The notes: a model not told the origin generated them from the sequence alone. A stretch of DNA of 8,413 bases from Thermoplasmata archaeon (GCA_021157745.1 JAGGWA010000088.1:1-8413); one strand, 5' to 3'; shown: positions 1 through 6,823, numbered from the stretch's first letter. Numbers and translations are program-made.

Positions 1-13
1 TATAGAAATATAG

Positions 14-88
14 TGCTCCCGTCGGGATTTGAACCCGAGTCTTCGGCTCGAAAGGCCGAAATGATTGGCCGGGCTACACCACGGGAGC
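14..88 (-). tRNA. tRNA-Glu (anticodon UUC)
   Basis: On the minus strand this folds as a full cloverleaf of 75 nt. The acceptor stem is GCTCCCG/CGGGAGC with discriminator A, the anticodon stem is TCGGC/GCCGA around the loop CTTTCGA (anticodon TTC), and the T arm is TCGGG-TTCAAAT-CCCGA. The D stem is weak (a G-T and a T-T pair). The CCA end is not encoded; the base after the discriminator is C followed by TATA, so CCA must be added by the nucleotidyltransferase. No intron is seen. G15, the archaeosine site, is present. It lies 3 nt downstream of tRNA-Gln and almost certainly shares its transcript. Confidence 0.96.
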
Positions 89-91
89 ACA

Positions 92-203
92 TAGCCCCGG
101 GCAGATTCGAACTGCCGTCGCGGGATCTCTTCAGCTTTGGGGTAAAGCACTTTTCCAAAGGGCTTCCAAAGTCCCGCATGCTTGTCCACTACACCACGGG
201 GCT
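92..203 (-). tRNA. tRNA-Gln (anticodon UUG) with a 39-nt intron
   Basis: The minus strand reads as a 112-nt precursor that gives a 73-nt mature tRNA after removal of 127-165. The acceptor stem is AGCCCCG/CGGGGCT with discriminator A. The D stem is GTGT/GCAT, the anticodon stem CGGGA/TCCCG with anticodon TTG, and the T arm GGCAG-TTCGAAT-CTGCC. CCA is not encoded. An A1-U72 first pair is usual for archaeal tRNA-Gln. This tRNA is the substrate of the GatDE amidotransferase (after mischarging with glutamate), and gatD begins only 37 nt away on the other strand. G15 is present, so archaeosine modification is possible. Confidence 0.95.
127..165 (-). other. tRNA-Gln intron at position 37/38 (bulge-helix-bulge)
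   Basis: The spliced-out segment is 39 nt at the canonical 37/38 site. It forms the standard archaeal splicing fold. The anticodon-loop bases CTTT pair with GAAG near the intron 3' end, giving a 4-bp central helix. It is flanked by two 3-nt bulges, GGA and AGA, each cut between its second and third base. The inner helix continues as AGC/GCT and TTTGG/CCAAA. Cleavage by the splicing endonuclease at these bulges leaves exactly CTTTGG-A as the seven-base anticodon loop, which fixes the intron borders. Confidence 0.92.
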
Positions 204-239
204 GCATTGCTTATATACTTTTACTATATATAACTTTTA
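204..239. promoter_or_regulatory. 36-bp divergent promoter for tRNA-Gln/Glu and gatD
   Basis: The whole spacer is AT-rich and carries two TATA-like boxes. TTATATA at 211-217 points right and ends about 23 nt before the gatD ATG, so the message would be leaderless or nearly so. A TATATATA-like box at about 224-232, read on the minus strand, sits 21-29 nt before the tRNA-Gln 5' end. The two pre-initiation complexes would overlap physically. Box positions are seen in the sequence; their use is inferred. Confidence 0.7.
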
Positions 240-1502
240 ATGGTCGAAATCGAAGTGAATGATTTGGTTGAAATAGAGAAGAATGGCAGGATATATCGTG
301 GCATCGTTATGCCTCATCATGCTTTCAGCAGCAAAAACATCATATTGATAAAGCTTGAAAATGGATACAACATTGGAATAGATAAGAGGAATGCAAAAAT
401 AAAGCTGATAAAGAAGGGAAGGAAACATAAAAAGCTGGAAAAGGAAATACCGTACGATGAAAAAAAGCCCACGATTGCATTAATAGGAACAGGAGGGACA
501 ATAGCAAGCTATGTAGACTATGAAACAGGGGCTGTGCATCCTGCAACAACATCCCAGGAGCTTGTCTCTGCTGTGCCTGAAATTTTCGAGCTTTGCAATG
601 TTGAAGCAAAGGTCTTGCTGCAAAAATTGAGCGAGAATATAGTCCCAAAAGACTGGGTGAAAATGGCGAAAGAAGCGGCAAAAGAACTGAATAAAGGAAA
701 AGCTGGCATCATCATCTCGCACGGCACAGACACCATGGCATATAGCGGCGCCGCTCTCGCCTTCATGCTGAAGAATCTGCGGGGGCCAGTTGTTTTTGTT
801 GGAAGCCAGCGTTCCTCGGATCGCCCAAGCAGCGATGCTTTCGATAATCTGGCTGCAGGCGTGAAGGTTGCGTTGAGTGACATTGGCGAGGTTGTTGTTG
901 TGATGCATGCTGGGATTTCTTCTGGGAAATGCTTCATTCATAGGGCGACGAAGGTAAGAAAAATGCATTCATCAAGGAGAGATGCTTTTGTTTCGATAAA
1001 TGATGAGCCAATTGGAGTAATCGAGGATAAAATAAAATTTTTATCGGGCTATAGAAAAAAAAGTGATGGGAAGACAATTGCAAAAACAAAATTGAATGAG
1101 AATGTTGCTTTGATTTATTACTATCCTGGAATGAAAAATGATGATTTTGAAAGATTTGCAGATGGAAAAGATGGCATTGTAATTGCTGGAACTGGGCTGG
1201 GGCATGTTGGCGAAGGGTTAATAAAAAGCATAAGAAGGCTGATTAGAAATGGCGTGCCTGTTGTAATGACCACACAATGTTTGAATGGCACAGTTAACAT
1301 GAATGTTTATTCAACTGGAAGAAAGCTCATAAAAGCAGGCGTTATAAATGGAAAGGATATGCTTCCTGAGGTAGCTCTCGTAAAACTGATGTGGGTTCTC
1401 GCAAATGAAGATGATGTGGAGAAAGCGATGCAAAGAAATATAGCAGGGGAGATAAAAGAAAGGCGTTTAATAACGCCCATTACGTCTCCTGAAAACAAAT
1501 AA
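240..1502 (+). CDS. gatD: Glu-tRNA(Gln) amidotransferase subunit D
   Basis: GatD is the asparaginase-like subunit of the archaeal GatDE complex. It hydrolyses asparagine or glutamine to supply ammonia, which GatE uses to convert Glu-tRNA(Gln) to Gln-tRNA(Gln) in the cytoplasm. The 420 residues match the usual family length. An N-terminal beta-barrel-like domain (about 1-70) precedes the asparaginase domain. It has GTGGTIAS (83-90, nucleophile Thr87), HGTDT (161-165, Thr163 and Asp164), and a KVRKMH segment (238-243) that supplies the catalytic lysine. The MHAGISSGK and SRRDAF blocks favour GatD over plain L-asparaginase. An in-frame TAA at 231-233 and the TATA box at 211 support the ATG at 240, with no Shine-Dalgarno. 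gatE is not in the window. The last 36 bp overlap the convergent PGF-CTERM gene. Confidence 0.96.
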   Translation: MVEIEVNDLVEIEKNGRIYRGIVMPHHAFSSKNIILIKLENGYNIGIDKRNAKIKLIKKGRKHKKLEKEIPYDEKKPTIALIGTGGTIASYVDYETGAVHPATTSQELVSAVPEIFELCNVEAKVLLQKLSENIVPKDWVKMAKEAAKELNKGKAGIIISHGTDTMAYSGAALAFMLKNLRGPVVFVGSQRSSDRPSSDAFDNLAAGVKVALSDIGEVVVVMHAGISSGKCFIHRATKVRKMHSSRRDAFVSINDEPIGVIEDKIKFLSGYRKKSDGKTIAKTKLNENVALIYYYPGMKNDDFERFADGKDGIVIAGTGLGHVGEGLIKSIRRLIRNGVPVVMTTQCLNGTVNMNVYSTGRKLIKAGVINGKDMLPEVALVKLMWVLANEDDVEKAMQRNIAGEIKERRLITPITSPENK

Positions 1503-3338
1503 AAATGCAGCAACCAGCAGAGCCAGCCCAAAGCCAGGCGTACTTGCTTTAGATGCTTTAACATTAAAATACGCAACTCCTGCCTTTTCTCCATTGATAT
1601 ATGCGGTTACTTTCCATTGCCCAATTCCTTCGTTTCCATAGTCAAGATATAGCCATGTGTAGCAATAGCCGTTGCCACTCCAGTTTATCGTATAGTTTGC
1701 CTCCTTCGTTATATTATTTGGCCCTTCAAAAACCCACTTTATTCTATCGCCTTCAGAAGCATTCAATAAATTCAACCATGCATATACCCTGTCCTTGGTG
1801 GAAAAATTCGTTGTTGCCTTCAACGGCTTACCATTTTCATCGAGCTTTTTACAGAGAATATAATCCTTTACTTCAATTTCTTTTGCATTCCATAGAGTGT
1901 CGATGGCAAGTCCAGTTTTTTCTTTTATTTCATTTTCATCAAATGTTGCTGGATTGGTGATTGATCCATTTTTCAAAATAGTTGCAAATTCCCCACCCGT
2001 TATATTCACACTTTCATTTTTGCTTTCCAAGGTTGCTTTGCCTTCCGCCAAATAAACGCTCATTCCGCTTTCATTTGATGTAACATACAATTTGCAGTAA
2101 TGAACCACGCCTCCATATCCAGTCTTTATGACTCCATAGCTCTTTACAGATGTATTATATGCATTCATTATCTTTTTGAATTCTTCCATCTGACCATATG
2201 AAGGAGGAACAGAGACGTAGCCAAGAGCTTTTGCAGCATATTTTGTTGGCAAAGTAAATACAAAACCAGGTATTCCTGTGGTAACTTTTATGAATATTCC
2301 ACCTGCTATCTCTATTTTGTGTGTCCATATGTAGTTCAAAATTTTTTTCGTTAATTTTTTAATATTTTCCGTTCTTTCATTCCATTCTTCAGGAGGAATC
2401 TCATCTGTTAAATTCCCCCATCCATGCAGGATAAGAGTCCCATTTTCATCTCTAACTTCTGGAACTATGCTCACTTCTCCTTCTCCAGCTATTAAATAAT
2501 GCTCTCCAAATGATATGAATTCCAATGGCGTATCAGAGTTATTTTTTCTTATGACCAACTTTTCTTTTGTTATTTCTCCACTCACCGAAGAATCCCCGAT
2601 CAATGAACCAAACCATAATGCGAGATATGAATTATCTTCAGTAAACTTAAATGAAACTTTGCCATCGGTCGGCCAGTTTGATTTCCACGAAAATTTATTG
2701 CTTTTATTTCCATCTGGATATGTTATCTCAACACCATGCGAATACAAAAATTCATATTTTTCTCCTAAAACGCCTTCACACCCAATATCATTTACATATC
2801 TATGAGCCCACCAATATGCGTTAACGCCTGTGTAATCCCAGTTTAATTCTGCTATTATTCTAAATTCTTTTCCCTCATATGCGAGCGGGATGGTTGCATT
2901 AAAATCAAAATTTCCGAGTTGACTTGAGGAAAAGAGAATGATTGTTGAGATATTTATTCCATAAGCCTCTTCTTTTGTCATCGTATTGCCGGGTCCGCTT
3001 CCTGGCACATAACGAGTTTCCGCATCTGGATAATAGTATGCTATGCTCTCGGGCTCATAAGCCCATTCTTTAAAATTTGGATATCTTGAATTTTGATTTT
3101 CCTTTATAAAGGCATCGACTTCGAGATAATAAACATCATAAATTCCAGTCCTATCATGAGGACCATTTGCATAAACACTCCCCTTAACCAGAAAACCATT
3201 TTCGGTTTCTTCTATATCATTTATCTCCAATCTAACGACTGGGCTTGCAGGACCTGCAGCATGACTTCTGCAACTCAACAAAATAGCTACAAAAATAACC
3301 AGCACAACAAAAAACAGTAATTTAATGCCCTTTATCAT
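1467..3338 (-). CDS. Secreted PGF-CTERM surface protein with FecR-like and Ig-like regions
   Basis: This is a 623-residue cell-surface protein of unknown task. A lysine-containing start and hydrophobic segment (about 7-22) form an export signal. It can be read as ending at an AxA-like site (SHA/A near 27) or at a lipobox-like LLSC (Cys23). The C-terminus has the PGF-CTERM layout: PGF at 601-603, a hydrophobic stretch 605-616, then RRR. Known PGF-CTERM proteins are processed by archaeosortase A and anchored in the membrane. I count 16 N-X-S/T sequons (for example N129, N299, N445, N552), as expected of an N-glycosylated S-layer-type protein. Residues about 412-465 resemble a FecR-type beta region, and 490-593 looks like the beta-sandwich often found before PGF-CTERM tails (GxWxVxxYxNG). 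Both domain calls are by eye. A GGTGA lies 4 nt before the ATG. Confidence 0.85.
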   Translation of the reverse strand: MIKGIKLLFFVVLVIFVAILLSCRSHAAGPASPVVRLEINDIEETENGFLVKGSVYANGPHDRTGIYDVYYLEVDAFIKENQNSRYPNFKEWAYEPESIAYYYPDAETRYVPGSGPGNTMTKEEAYGINISTIILFSSSQLGNFDFNATIPLAYEGKEFRIIAELNWDYTGVNAYWWAHRYVNDIGCEGVLGEKYEFLYSHGVEITYPDGNKSNKFSWKSNWPTDGKVSFKFTEDNSYLALWFGSLIGDSSVSGEITKEKLVIRKNNSDTPLEFISFGEHYLIAGEGEVSIVPEVRDENGTLILHGWGNLTDEIPPEEWNERTENIKKLTKKILNYIWTHKIEIAGGIFIKVTTGIPGFVFTLPTKYAAKALGYVSVPPSYGQMEEFKKIMNAYNTSVKSYGVIKTGYGGVVHYCKLYVTSNESGMSVYLAEGKATLESKNESVNITGGEFATILKNGSITNPATFDENEIKEKTGLAIDTLWNAKEIEVKDYILCKKLDENGKPLKATTNFSTKDRVYAWLNLLNASEGDRIKWVFEGPNNITKEANYTINWSGNGYCYTWLYLDYGNEGIGQWKVTAYINGEKAGVAYFNVKASKASTPGFGLALLVAAFLFVFRRRNGRY

Positions 3339-3363
3339 TCATTCACCACTAATAATAGTTTTT

Positions 3364-3380
3364 TATTATTTAAATATTGT
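3364..3380 (-). promoter_or_regulatory. Probable TATA box of the PGF-CTERM gene
   Basis: Read on the minus strand, an ATATTTAAATAATA-type stretch is centred about 34 nt before the ATG at 3338. That spacing leaves a short leader holding the GGTGA ribosome-binding motif. This is the only good box upstream of the gene. The call rests on position and composition alone. Confidence 0.45.
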
Positions 3381-3404
3381 TGCCTCAAGTTAACAACTCC
3401 GTTT

Positions 3405-3431
3405 AAATCCCAAATTTTTTATTTGGGTTTT
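3405..3431. repeat. Inverted repeat in the 107-bp divergent spacer
   Basis: CCCAAAT at 3409-3415 and ATTTGGG at 3421-3427 form a perfect 7-bp stem around a TTTTT loop. Three more A-T pairs follow beyond one mismatch. It lies 14-40 nt upstream of the ATG of the small membrane protein, so it covers that gene's expected core promoter. A dimeric repressor site fits this place. A transcription terminator is less likely because no gene ends here. Function is inferred only. Confidence 0.5.
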
Positions 3432-3445
3432 ACATTCACCTTTCA

Positions 3446-3610
3446 ATGAACGCAAAAAAATTGCTTACAATATTTATAGCGCTAATACTGCCATGGATAA
3501 TACTGGCGATAGCCATACTAAAGCCAATATACAATGCATGGCTTTATGTAGGCAGTATAACATGGTTTCTGACAGCTTTATTCATCACTCTCTCCTTCTA
3601 TAAATTTTGA
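3446..3610 (+). CDS. Small two-helix membrane protein, unknown function
   Basis: This 54-residue ORF starts at ATG 3446 and ends at TGA 3608-3610. After a short basic start (MNAKK) there are two hydrophobic segments, at about residues 6-25 and 31-51. They are separated by a short turn with Lys26 and Pro27, giving a helical hairpin in the membrane. A second Pro lies at 16, and tryptophans at 17, 32 and 40. It lies 30 bp upstream of sepF on the same strand and divergent from the surface-protein gene. I do not recognise a family. Coding potential is supported by the uninterrupted hairpin pattern, an AT-rich promoter zone upstream and the fit between neighbours. The link to division is inferred from position only. 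Confidence 0.6.
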   Translation: MNAKKLLTIFIALILPWIILAIAILKPIYNAWLYVGSITWFLTALFITLSFYKF

Positions 3611-3612
3611 AA

Positions 3613-3626
3613 AGTTTTTATAAAGT
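3613..3626 (+). promoter_or_regulatory. Probable BRE/TATA element of sepF
   Basis: A purine-rich AAAG is followed directly by TTTTTATAAAG, the order expected for an archaeal BRE plus TATA box. The TATA part is centred about 21 nt before the sepF ATG at 3641, so initiation would be at or close to the start codon. No Shine-Dalgarno is visible. sepF can therefore be transcribed separately from the small membrane protein upstream. Confidence 0.5.
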
Positions 3627-3640
3627 AAAGGCATTACTAA

Positions 3641-3982
3641 ATGATTAAAATGATATTTGGGAAAGATAGAAAGGGAGAGTATATTGATCTTGAAGAATAT
3701 GGAGGAGTGGAGAAAAAAGAAGCAAAAATGTTTGTAAAGGTTGCAGAGATACAGAGTTACGATGATGTGAAAGATTTTGCCAGTTACATTTACGAGGGAA
3801 ATTTACTTATCCTTGATGTCTCTCCAATTTCCATAGATGACATTGAGCTTGAGCGAGTTATAAATGAATTCAAAAGAATAACAGAAGACATAGATGGAGA
3901 TATAGCAGGCATGGATAGAAACCACATCATTGTTACGCCATCTGGAGTTAAAATAGACAGAAGGAAGCTAAGAAAATTCTAA
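3641..3982 (+). CDS. sepF: Cell division protein SepF (archaeal type)
   Basis: Archaeal SepF anchors FtsZ to the membrane at the division site. The 113 residues match the family: a short N-terminal segment (MIKMIFGK) as the membrane-targeting helix, a charged linker (9-29), then the SepF core fold (30-113). The core shows the GNLLILDVSPI strand at 53-63 and the DIDGDIAGMDRNHIIVTP block at 83-100, both typical of archaeal DUF552/SepF. FtsZ itself is not in the window. The ATG at 3641 gives the expected N-terminal amphipathic segment; Met4 is the only close alternative. The stop TAA at 3980-3982 overlaps the convergent RaSEA stop by 4 bp (CTAA). A core promoter-like element lies just upstream. 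Confidence 0.9.
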   Translation: MIKMIFGKDRKGEYIDLEEYGGVEKKEAKMFVKVAEIQSYDDVKDFASYIYEGNLLILDVSPISIDDIELERVINEFKRITEDIDGDIAGMDRNHIIVTPSGVKIDRRKLRKF

Positions 3983-4947
3983 ATCATATATTCCTCCATT
4001 TCCAGAAAATCGAGCCACTCCTCTTTGCACTCGCAATCTATTTCATCGAAAAACCTCCCATCCTGCTTTAAATTGAATTCTTCTATGGCATGCAATATTT
4101 TTTTATCGCATTTCCCGCAGTTGTGGGCGCCCCGCGCCATGCCCCCAGCAACGACATCACATTTTATCATGCCATCATAGAATTTTTTTGTTTCCTTTAT
4201 GACTTGAATGATGCTCCATAACCAAGGAGGGCGATATAAACGGCGTTGCCATAATGCTTCCAGAACCGTTTTTCCATGTATGGCAGTAGGGTTGAATGAT
4301 ATGACATCTGCTATATTCGCAACTTTTTTAGCGGCATTTATTGCATCCTCAATCGCTTCTTTTTCTTTAAGGAAAGGAGGTTTGATGAGAATATAGACTC
4401 TCAGCCCTTTTCCATATTCCTTCACCAATTTTGCATTTTTAAGCCATGCTTTGAACCTAAAGCCCTTATTTATGGAATATTCCAGAACTTTGTCGTTGGC
4501 AGATTCCAACCCCATTGCAACTTCAATGTTGCCAGGCAATCCATCCAAGCTTTTGATAAATTCTGGCCTGCTCTCTATAACAATTTTTTTTGCTTTTGAA
4601 AATTTTTTTATTGCGTATATTTGCAATTCTCTTGGCACTTCTCTGGCATCGAGAAAACTTCCAGAAGTGAAAAATTTTACGATTTCCTCGCCTTCATATC
4701 TTTTGTATGCCTCGTCGATCTGTTTTTTTATTTCTTCATATCCTGCATCATATGTTTCTTTAAAATAACCACACATTGTGCAACCTGATAAATGAGACCA
4801 TCTACAGCCTTTCGTTCTCAAAACAATGACCATCGCATTAGCAACTTTTCCATTCAACAATTCCTTTTCCTTCCATATTCTCGGCTTTTTAACTTTCTTT
4901 AGTTCGATTTGTCTATAATTACGATTTAATTCTATAAGTGCTTTCAT
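3979..4947 (-). CDS. raSEA: Archaeosine synthase radical SAM subunit RaSEA
   Basis: RaSEA works with ArcS in the last step of archaeosine (G+) formation at position 15 of tRNA: ArcS attaches lysine to the preQ0 base and RaSEA cleaves the adduct to the formamidine. The 322 residues include the [4Fe-4S] cluster motif Cys48-x7-Cys56-x2-Cys59 in GCRWSHLSGCTMCGYF. A radical SAM barrel region follows (SRPEFI, then GLESANDKVLEYSINKGF, the glutamate-containing strand). The family-specific tail has ARGAHNCGKCD and a DCEC pair near the end, which may bind further metal. I chose ATG 4947 over the longer reading from 4971 because it makes a 4-bp ATGA overlap with the upstream DUF47 stop and drops a family-atypical extension. 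It is the last gene of the phosphate-permease operon. arcS is not in the window. Confidence 0.9.
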   Translation of the reverse strand: MKALIELNRNYRQIELKKVKKPRIWKEKELLNGKVANAMVIVLRTKGCRWSHLSGCTMCGYFKETYDAGYEEIKKQIDEAYKRYEGEEIVKFFTSGSFLDAREVPRELQIYAIKKFSKAKKIVIESRPEFIKSLDGLPGNIEVAMGLESANDKVLEYSINKGFRFKAWLKNAKLVKEYGKGLRVYILIKPPFLKEKEAIEDAINAAKKVANIADVISFNPTAIHGKTVLEALWQRRLYRPPWLWSIIQVIKETKKFYDGMIKCDVVAGGMARGAHNCGKCDKKILHAIEEFNLKQDGRFFDEIDCECKEEWLDFLEMEEYMI

Positions 4948-5624
4948 TTTGCAACCATGGCTCGCAACCAATCAGCGACATTTTCAGCATGGTCAGCTAT
5001 ATCATCTATCCAGTCAGAAATTTTGAGTAGATGATATTCATCCATTGCATCCATCTTTTCCTCCATTTTATATATGTCCCTCATAACCTCATATTTAACC
5101 CTGTCTGCCTCCCATTCCTTTCTATGAACACTGTGAATGAGTTGCTTCAGCTCATCCCTCACACGAGATGGAAAGCCCGTGTCAAGCAATTCCTTAAATT
5201 TCATCATGGCCTTTTCCATTTCCTCAACTGTTTGATAAACCAAATCCATATGATTCTTGAATTTATCTTTTAGCTCATCTGGAATTTTTGTATGGCGTAA
5301 ATCAAGCAACTGGGCGAGATTTTCAGCGTGGTCAAGAATTGCATCTTCTTCCCTCAACAACCAGAGAAAATATTTCTTATCGACTGGCATTAGAATGGAA
5401 GAAGGCAAATGAGCCCTTATATTTCCTTTTATTAAATCTGCTTCATGTTCCAGCTCAGAAACTTTATTTGCAACCTCATGAAATTGGGAGAAATCTCCGT
5501 CAAAATACTTCATAACCCCTTCTTTCAATATAGAAATGCATTCTCTAACCTTTTGCATATGCTCAAGCAAACCCTCTATAGGCGATCTTTTTCTATATAT
5601 ACCTCCAACAGGCACTCTTACCAT
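4944..5624 (-). CDS. DUF47 family PhoU-like phosphate transport partner
   Basis: DUF47 proteins are PhoU-like helical bundles usually encoded next to PiT permeases and thought to control phosphate entry. The 226 residues are nearly all helical and rich in acidic metal-binding pairs: EHEAD (59-63), a REEDAILDHAEN stretch (about 91-102), EWEADRVKYEV in the third quarter, and SDWIDDIADHAENVADWL near the C-terminus. A longer open frame runs to 5696. I took ATG 5624 because it puts the SPIEGLLEHM start of the family just inside the protein and gives a 7-bp overlap (ATGGTAA) with the permease stop, consistent with translational coupling. No transmembrane segment is seen. It is the middle gene of the pit-DUF47-raSEA operon. 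A role in holding the permease closed is inferred from relatives. Confidence 0.9.
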   Translation of the reverse strand: MVRVPVGGIYRKRSPIEGLLEHMQKVRECISILKEGVMKYFDGDFSQFHEVANKVSELEHEADLIKGNIRAHLPSSILMPVDKKYFLWLLREEDAILDHAENLAQLLDLRHTKIPDELKDKFKNHMDLVYQTVEEMEKAMMKFKELLDTGFPSRVRDELKQLIHSVHRKEWEADRVKYEVMRDIYKMEEKMDAMDEYHLLKISDWIDDIADHAENVADWLRAMVAK

Positions 5625-6823
5625 GGAAATATTATCCGCAAAGCCATATAAATCAATATCGATGTTGCCATCGTTGCAGGCAGGGTAAAAATCCATGAAT
5701 AAATTATTTTCTTTACCACAGATAGGTCAACAGCTTCCAAGCCTCTTGCAAGTCCAACGCCTATTACAGCGCCAACAACAGTATGGGATGTAGATATGGG
5801 CATTCCGAGTTTCGATGCCGTCAAAACGACGGTGGCGGCGCCGAAGTCGATGGAGAAGCCTCTCGTGTTTGTCAGGGCTGTTATTCGAGAGCCAACTGTC
5901 CTTATTACCTTATGCCCCCATGTTATTATTCCCACAGCTATTCCAAAGCCTCCCAAAGCGAGCAAATAAAAATCGCTGACACGATGCCATGCAAGCGTTA
6001 GCACAACAGCTACGGGGGCTGCTGCATTGGCGACGTCATTGGCGCCGTGCGAGAATGCAACATAACAAGATGTTATGATTTGGAGGCGGCGGAAAATTCT
6101 TTCAACTATTTCGTATCCTTCTCCTTTTATTTTCTTTATCAAGAAATAGCTCGGTATGGAAAAAAGCACTCCAACGAGCAGAGAGATTGCCACGTAGTCA
6201 AATGTGTTTCCTTTCACATATGCCCCTACCCTTGTTTTCATGAGAACAGAAAGCATTATTATGAATATCGTTAAGCCAGCCAAGAAAGGGCCAAATGTTC
6301 TTGCACTATTTTTTGGATCACGAGAAGAAAAAACAAATTTAGCTATCAATTTAAAAACTATAAATGCTATGAGCAAACCAGCTATTGGAGAGAGAATCCA
6401 TGATAGTGTTACCATTTCTATGGTTTTCCACTTTATCGCATGAAATCCACCTTCAATTAAACCAAAGCCAGTGACACCTCCAACTATTGCATGCGTTGTC
6501 GAGACAGGCAGCTCTTTCCATGTTGATAACGTAACAAACAAAGCTGCAGAAAGCAAGGCGGCGAGAAAACCAAGCAGGATTGCATTTGGTTCGTTTATTA
6601 TGCTCACATCTATTATTTTATTTTTTATCGTATCTGTAACATGTTTTCCCACCAGAATTGCCCCTAAAAAATTTAGAACGGAAGCAATGACCAGAGCCTG
6701 CCGCAAGGTTATGGCTTTTGCCCCTACAGCGGTGGACATTGAATTTGCGACATCATTTGAACCTATACTCCACGCCATATACAATCCGGCAAAAATAGCA
6801 AGGATTATCAATGCCAGGAGCAT
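5618..6823 (-). CDS. pit: PiT family inorganic phosphate permease
   Basis: This is an integral membrane symporter of the PiT family (TC 2.A.20), which takes up phosphate with Na+ or H+, often as a metal-phosphate complex. The 401 residues show the internal duplication of the family. GSNDVANS (21-28) and GANDVANA (260-267) are the paired signature motifs, and PVSTTHAIVGG (about 106-116) is matched by PISTSHTVVGA (about 342-352). About ten hydrophobic segments are visible, with a short charged cytoplasmic loop between the halves (about 230-247). The start ATG at 6823 places the first helix at the N-terminus and has a TATA-like box about 25 nt upstream. The stop overlaps the DUF47 start by 7 bp. 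The coupled ion cannot be told from the sequence. Confidence 0.96.
   Translation of the reverse strand: MLLALIILAIFAGLYMAWSIGSNDVANSMSTAVGAKAITLRQALVIASVLNFLGAILVGKHVTDTIKNKIIDVSIINEPNAILLGFLAALLSAALFVTLSTWKELPVSTTHAIVGGVTGFGLIEGGFHAIKWKTIEMVTLSWILSPIAGLLIAFIVFKLIAKFVFSSRDPKNSARTFGPFLAGLTIFIIMLSVLMKTRVGAYVKGNTFDYVAISLLVGVLFSIPSYFLIKKIKGEGYEIVERIFRRLQIITSCYVAFSHGANDVANAAAPVAVVLTLAWHRVSDFYLLALGGFGIAVGIITWGHKVIRTVGSRITALTNTRGFSIDFGAATVVLTASKLGMPISTSHTVVGAVIGVGLARGLEAVDLSVVKKIIYSWIFTLPATMATSILIYMALRIIFPW

Noticed and set aside
13..240. A 75-residue plus-strand open frame over the start of the window
   Set aside because: It is antisense to two well-folded tRNA genes and has no protein-like composition.
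480..968. Long minus-strand open frames of 139 and 162 residues inside gatD
   Set aside because: They lie fully antisense to a clear gatD, share no recognisable motif and have the skewed composition of shadow frames.
3409..3430. Stem-loop followed by TTTT read as a terminator
   Set aside because: No gene ends nearby on either strand; the position suits an operator or chance promoter symmetry better.
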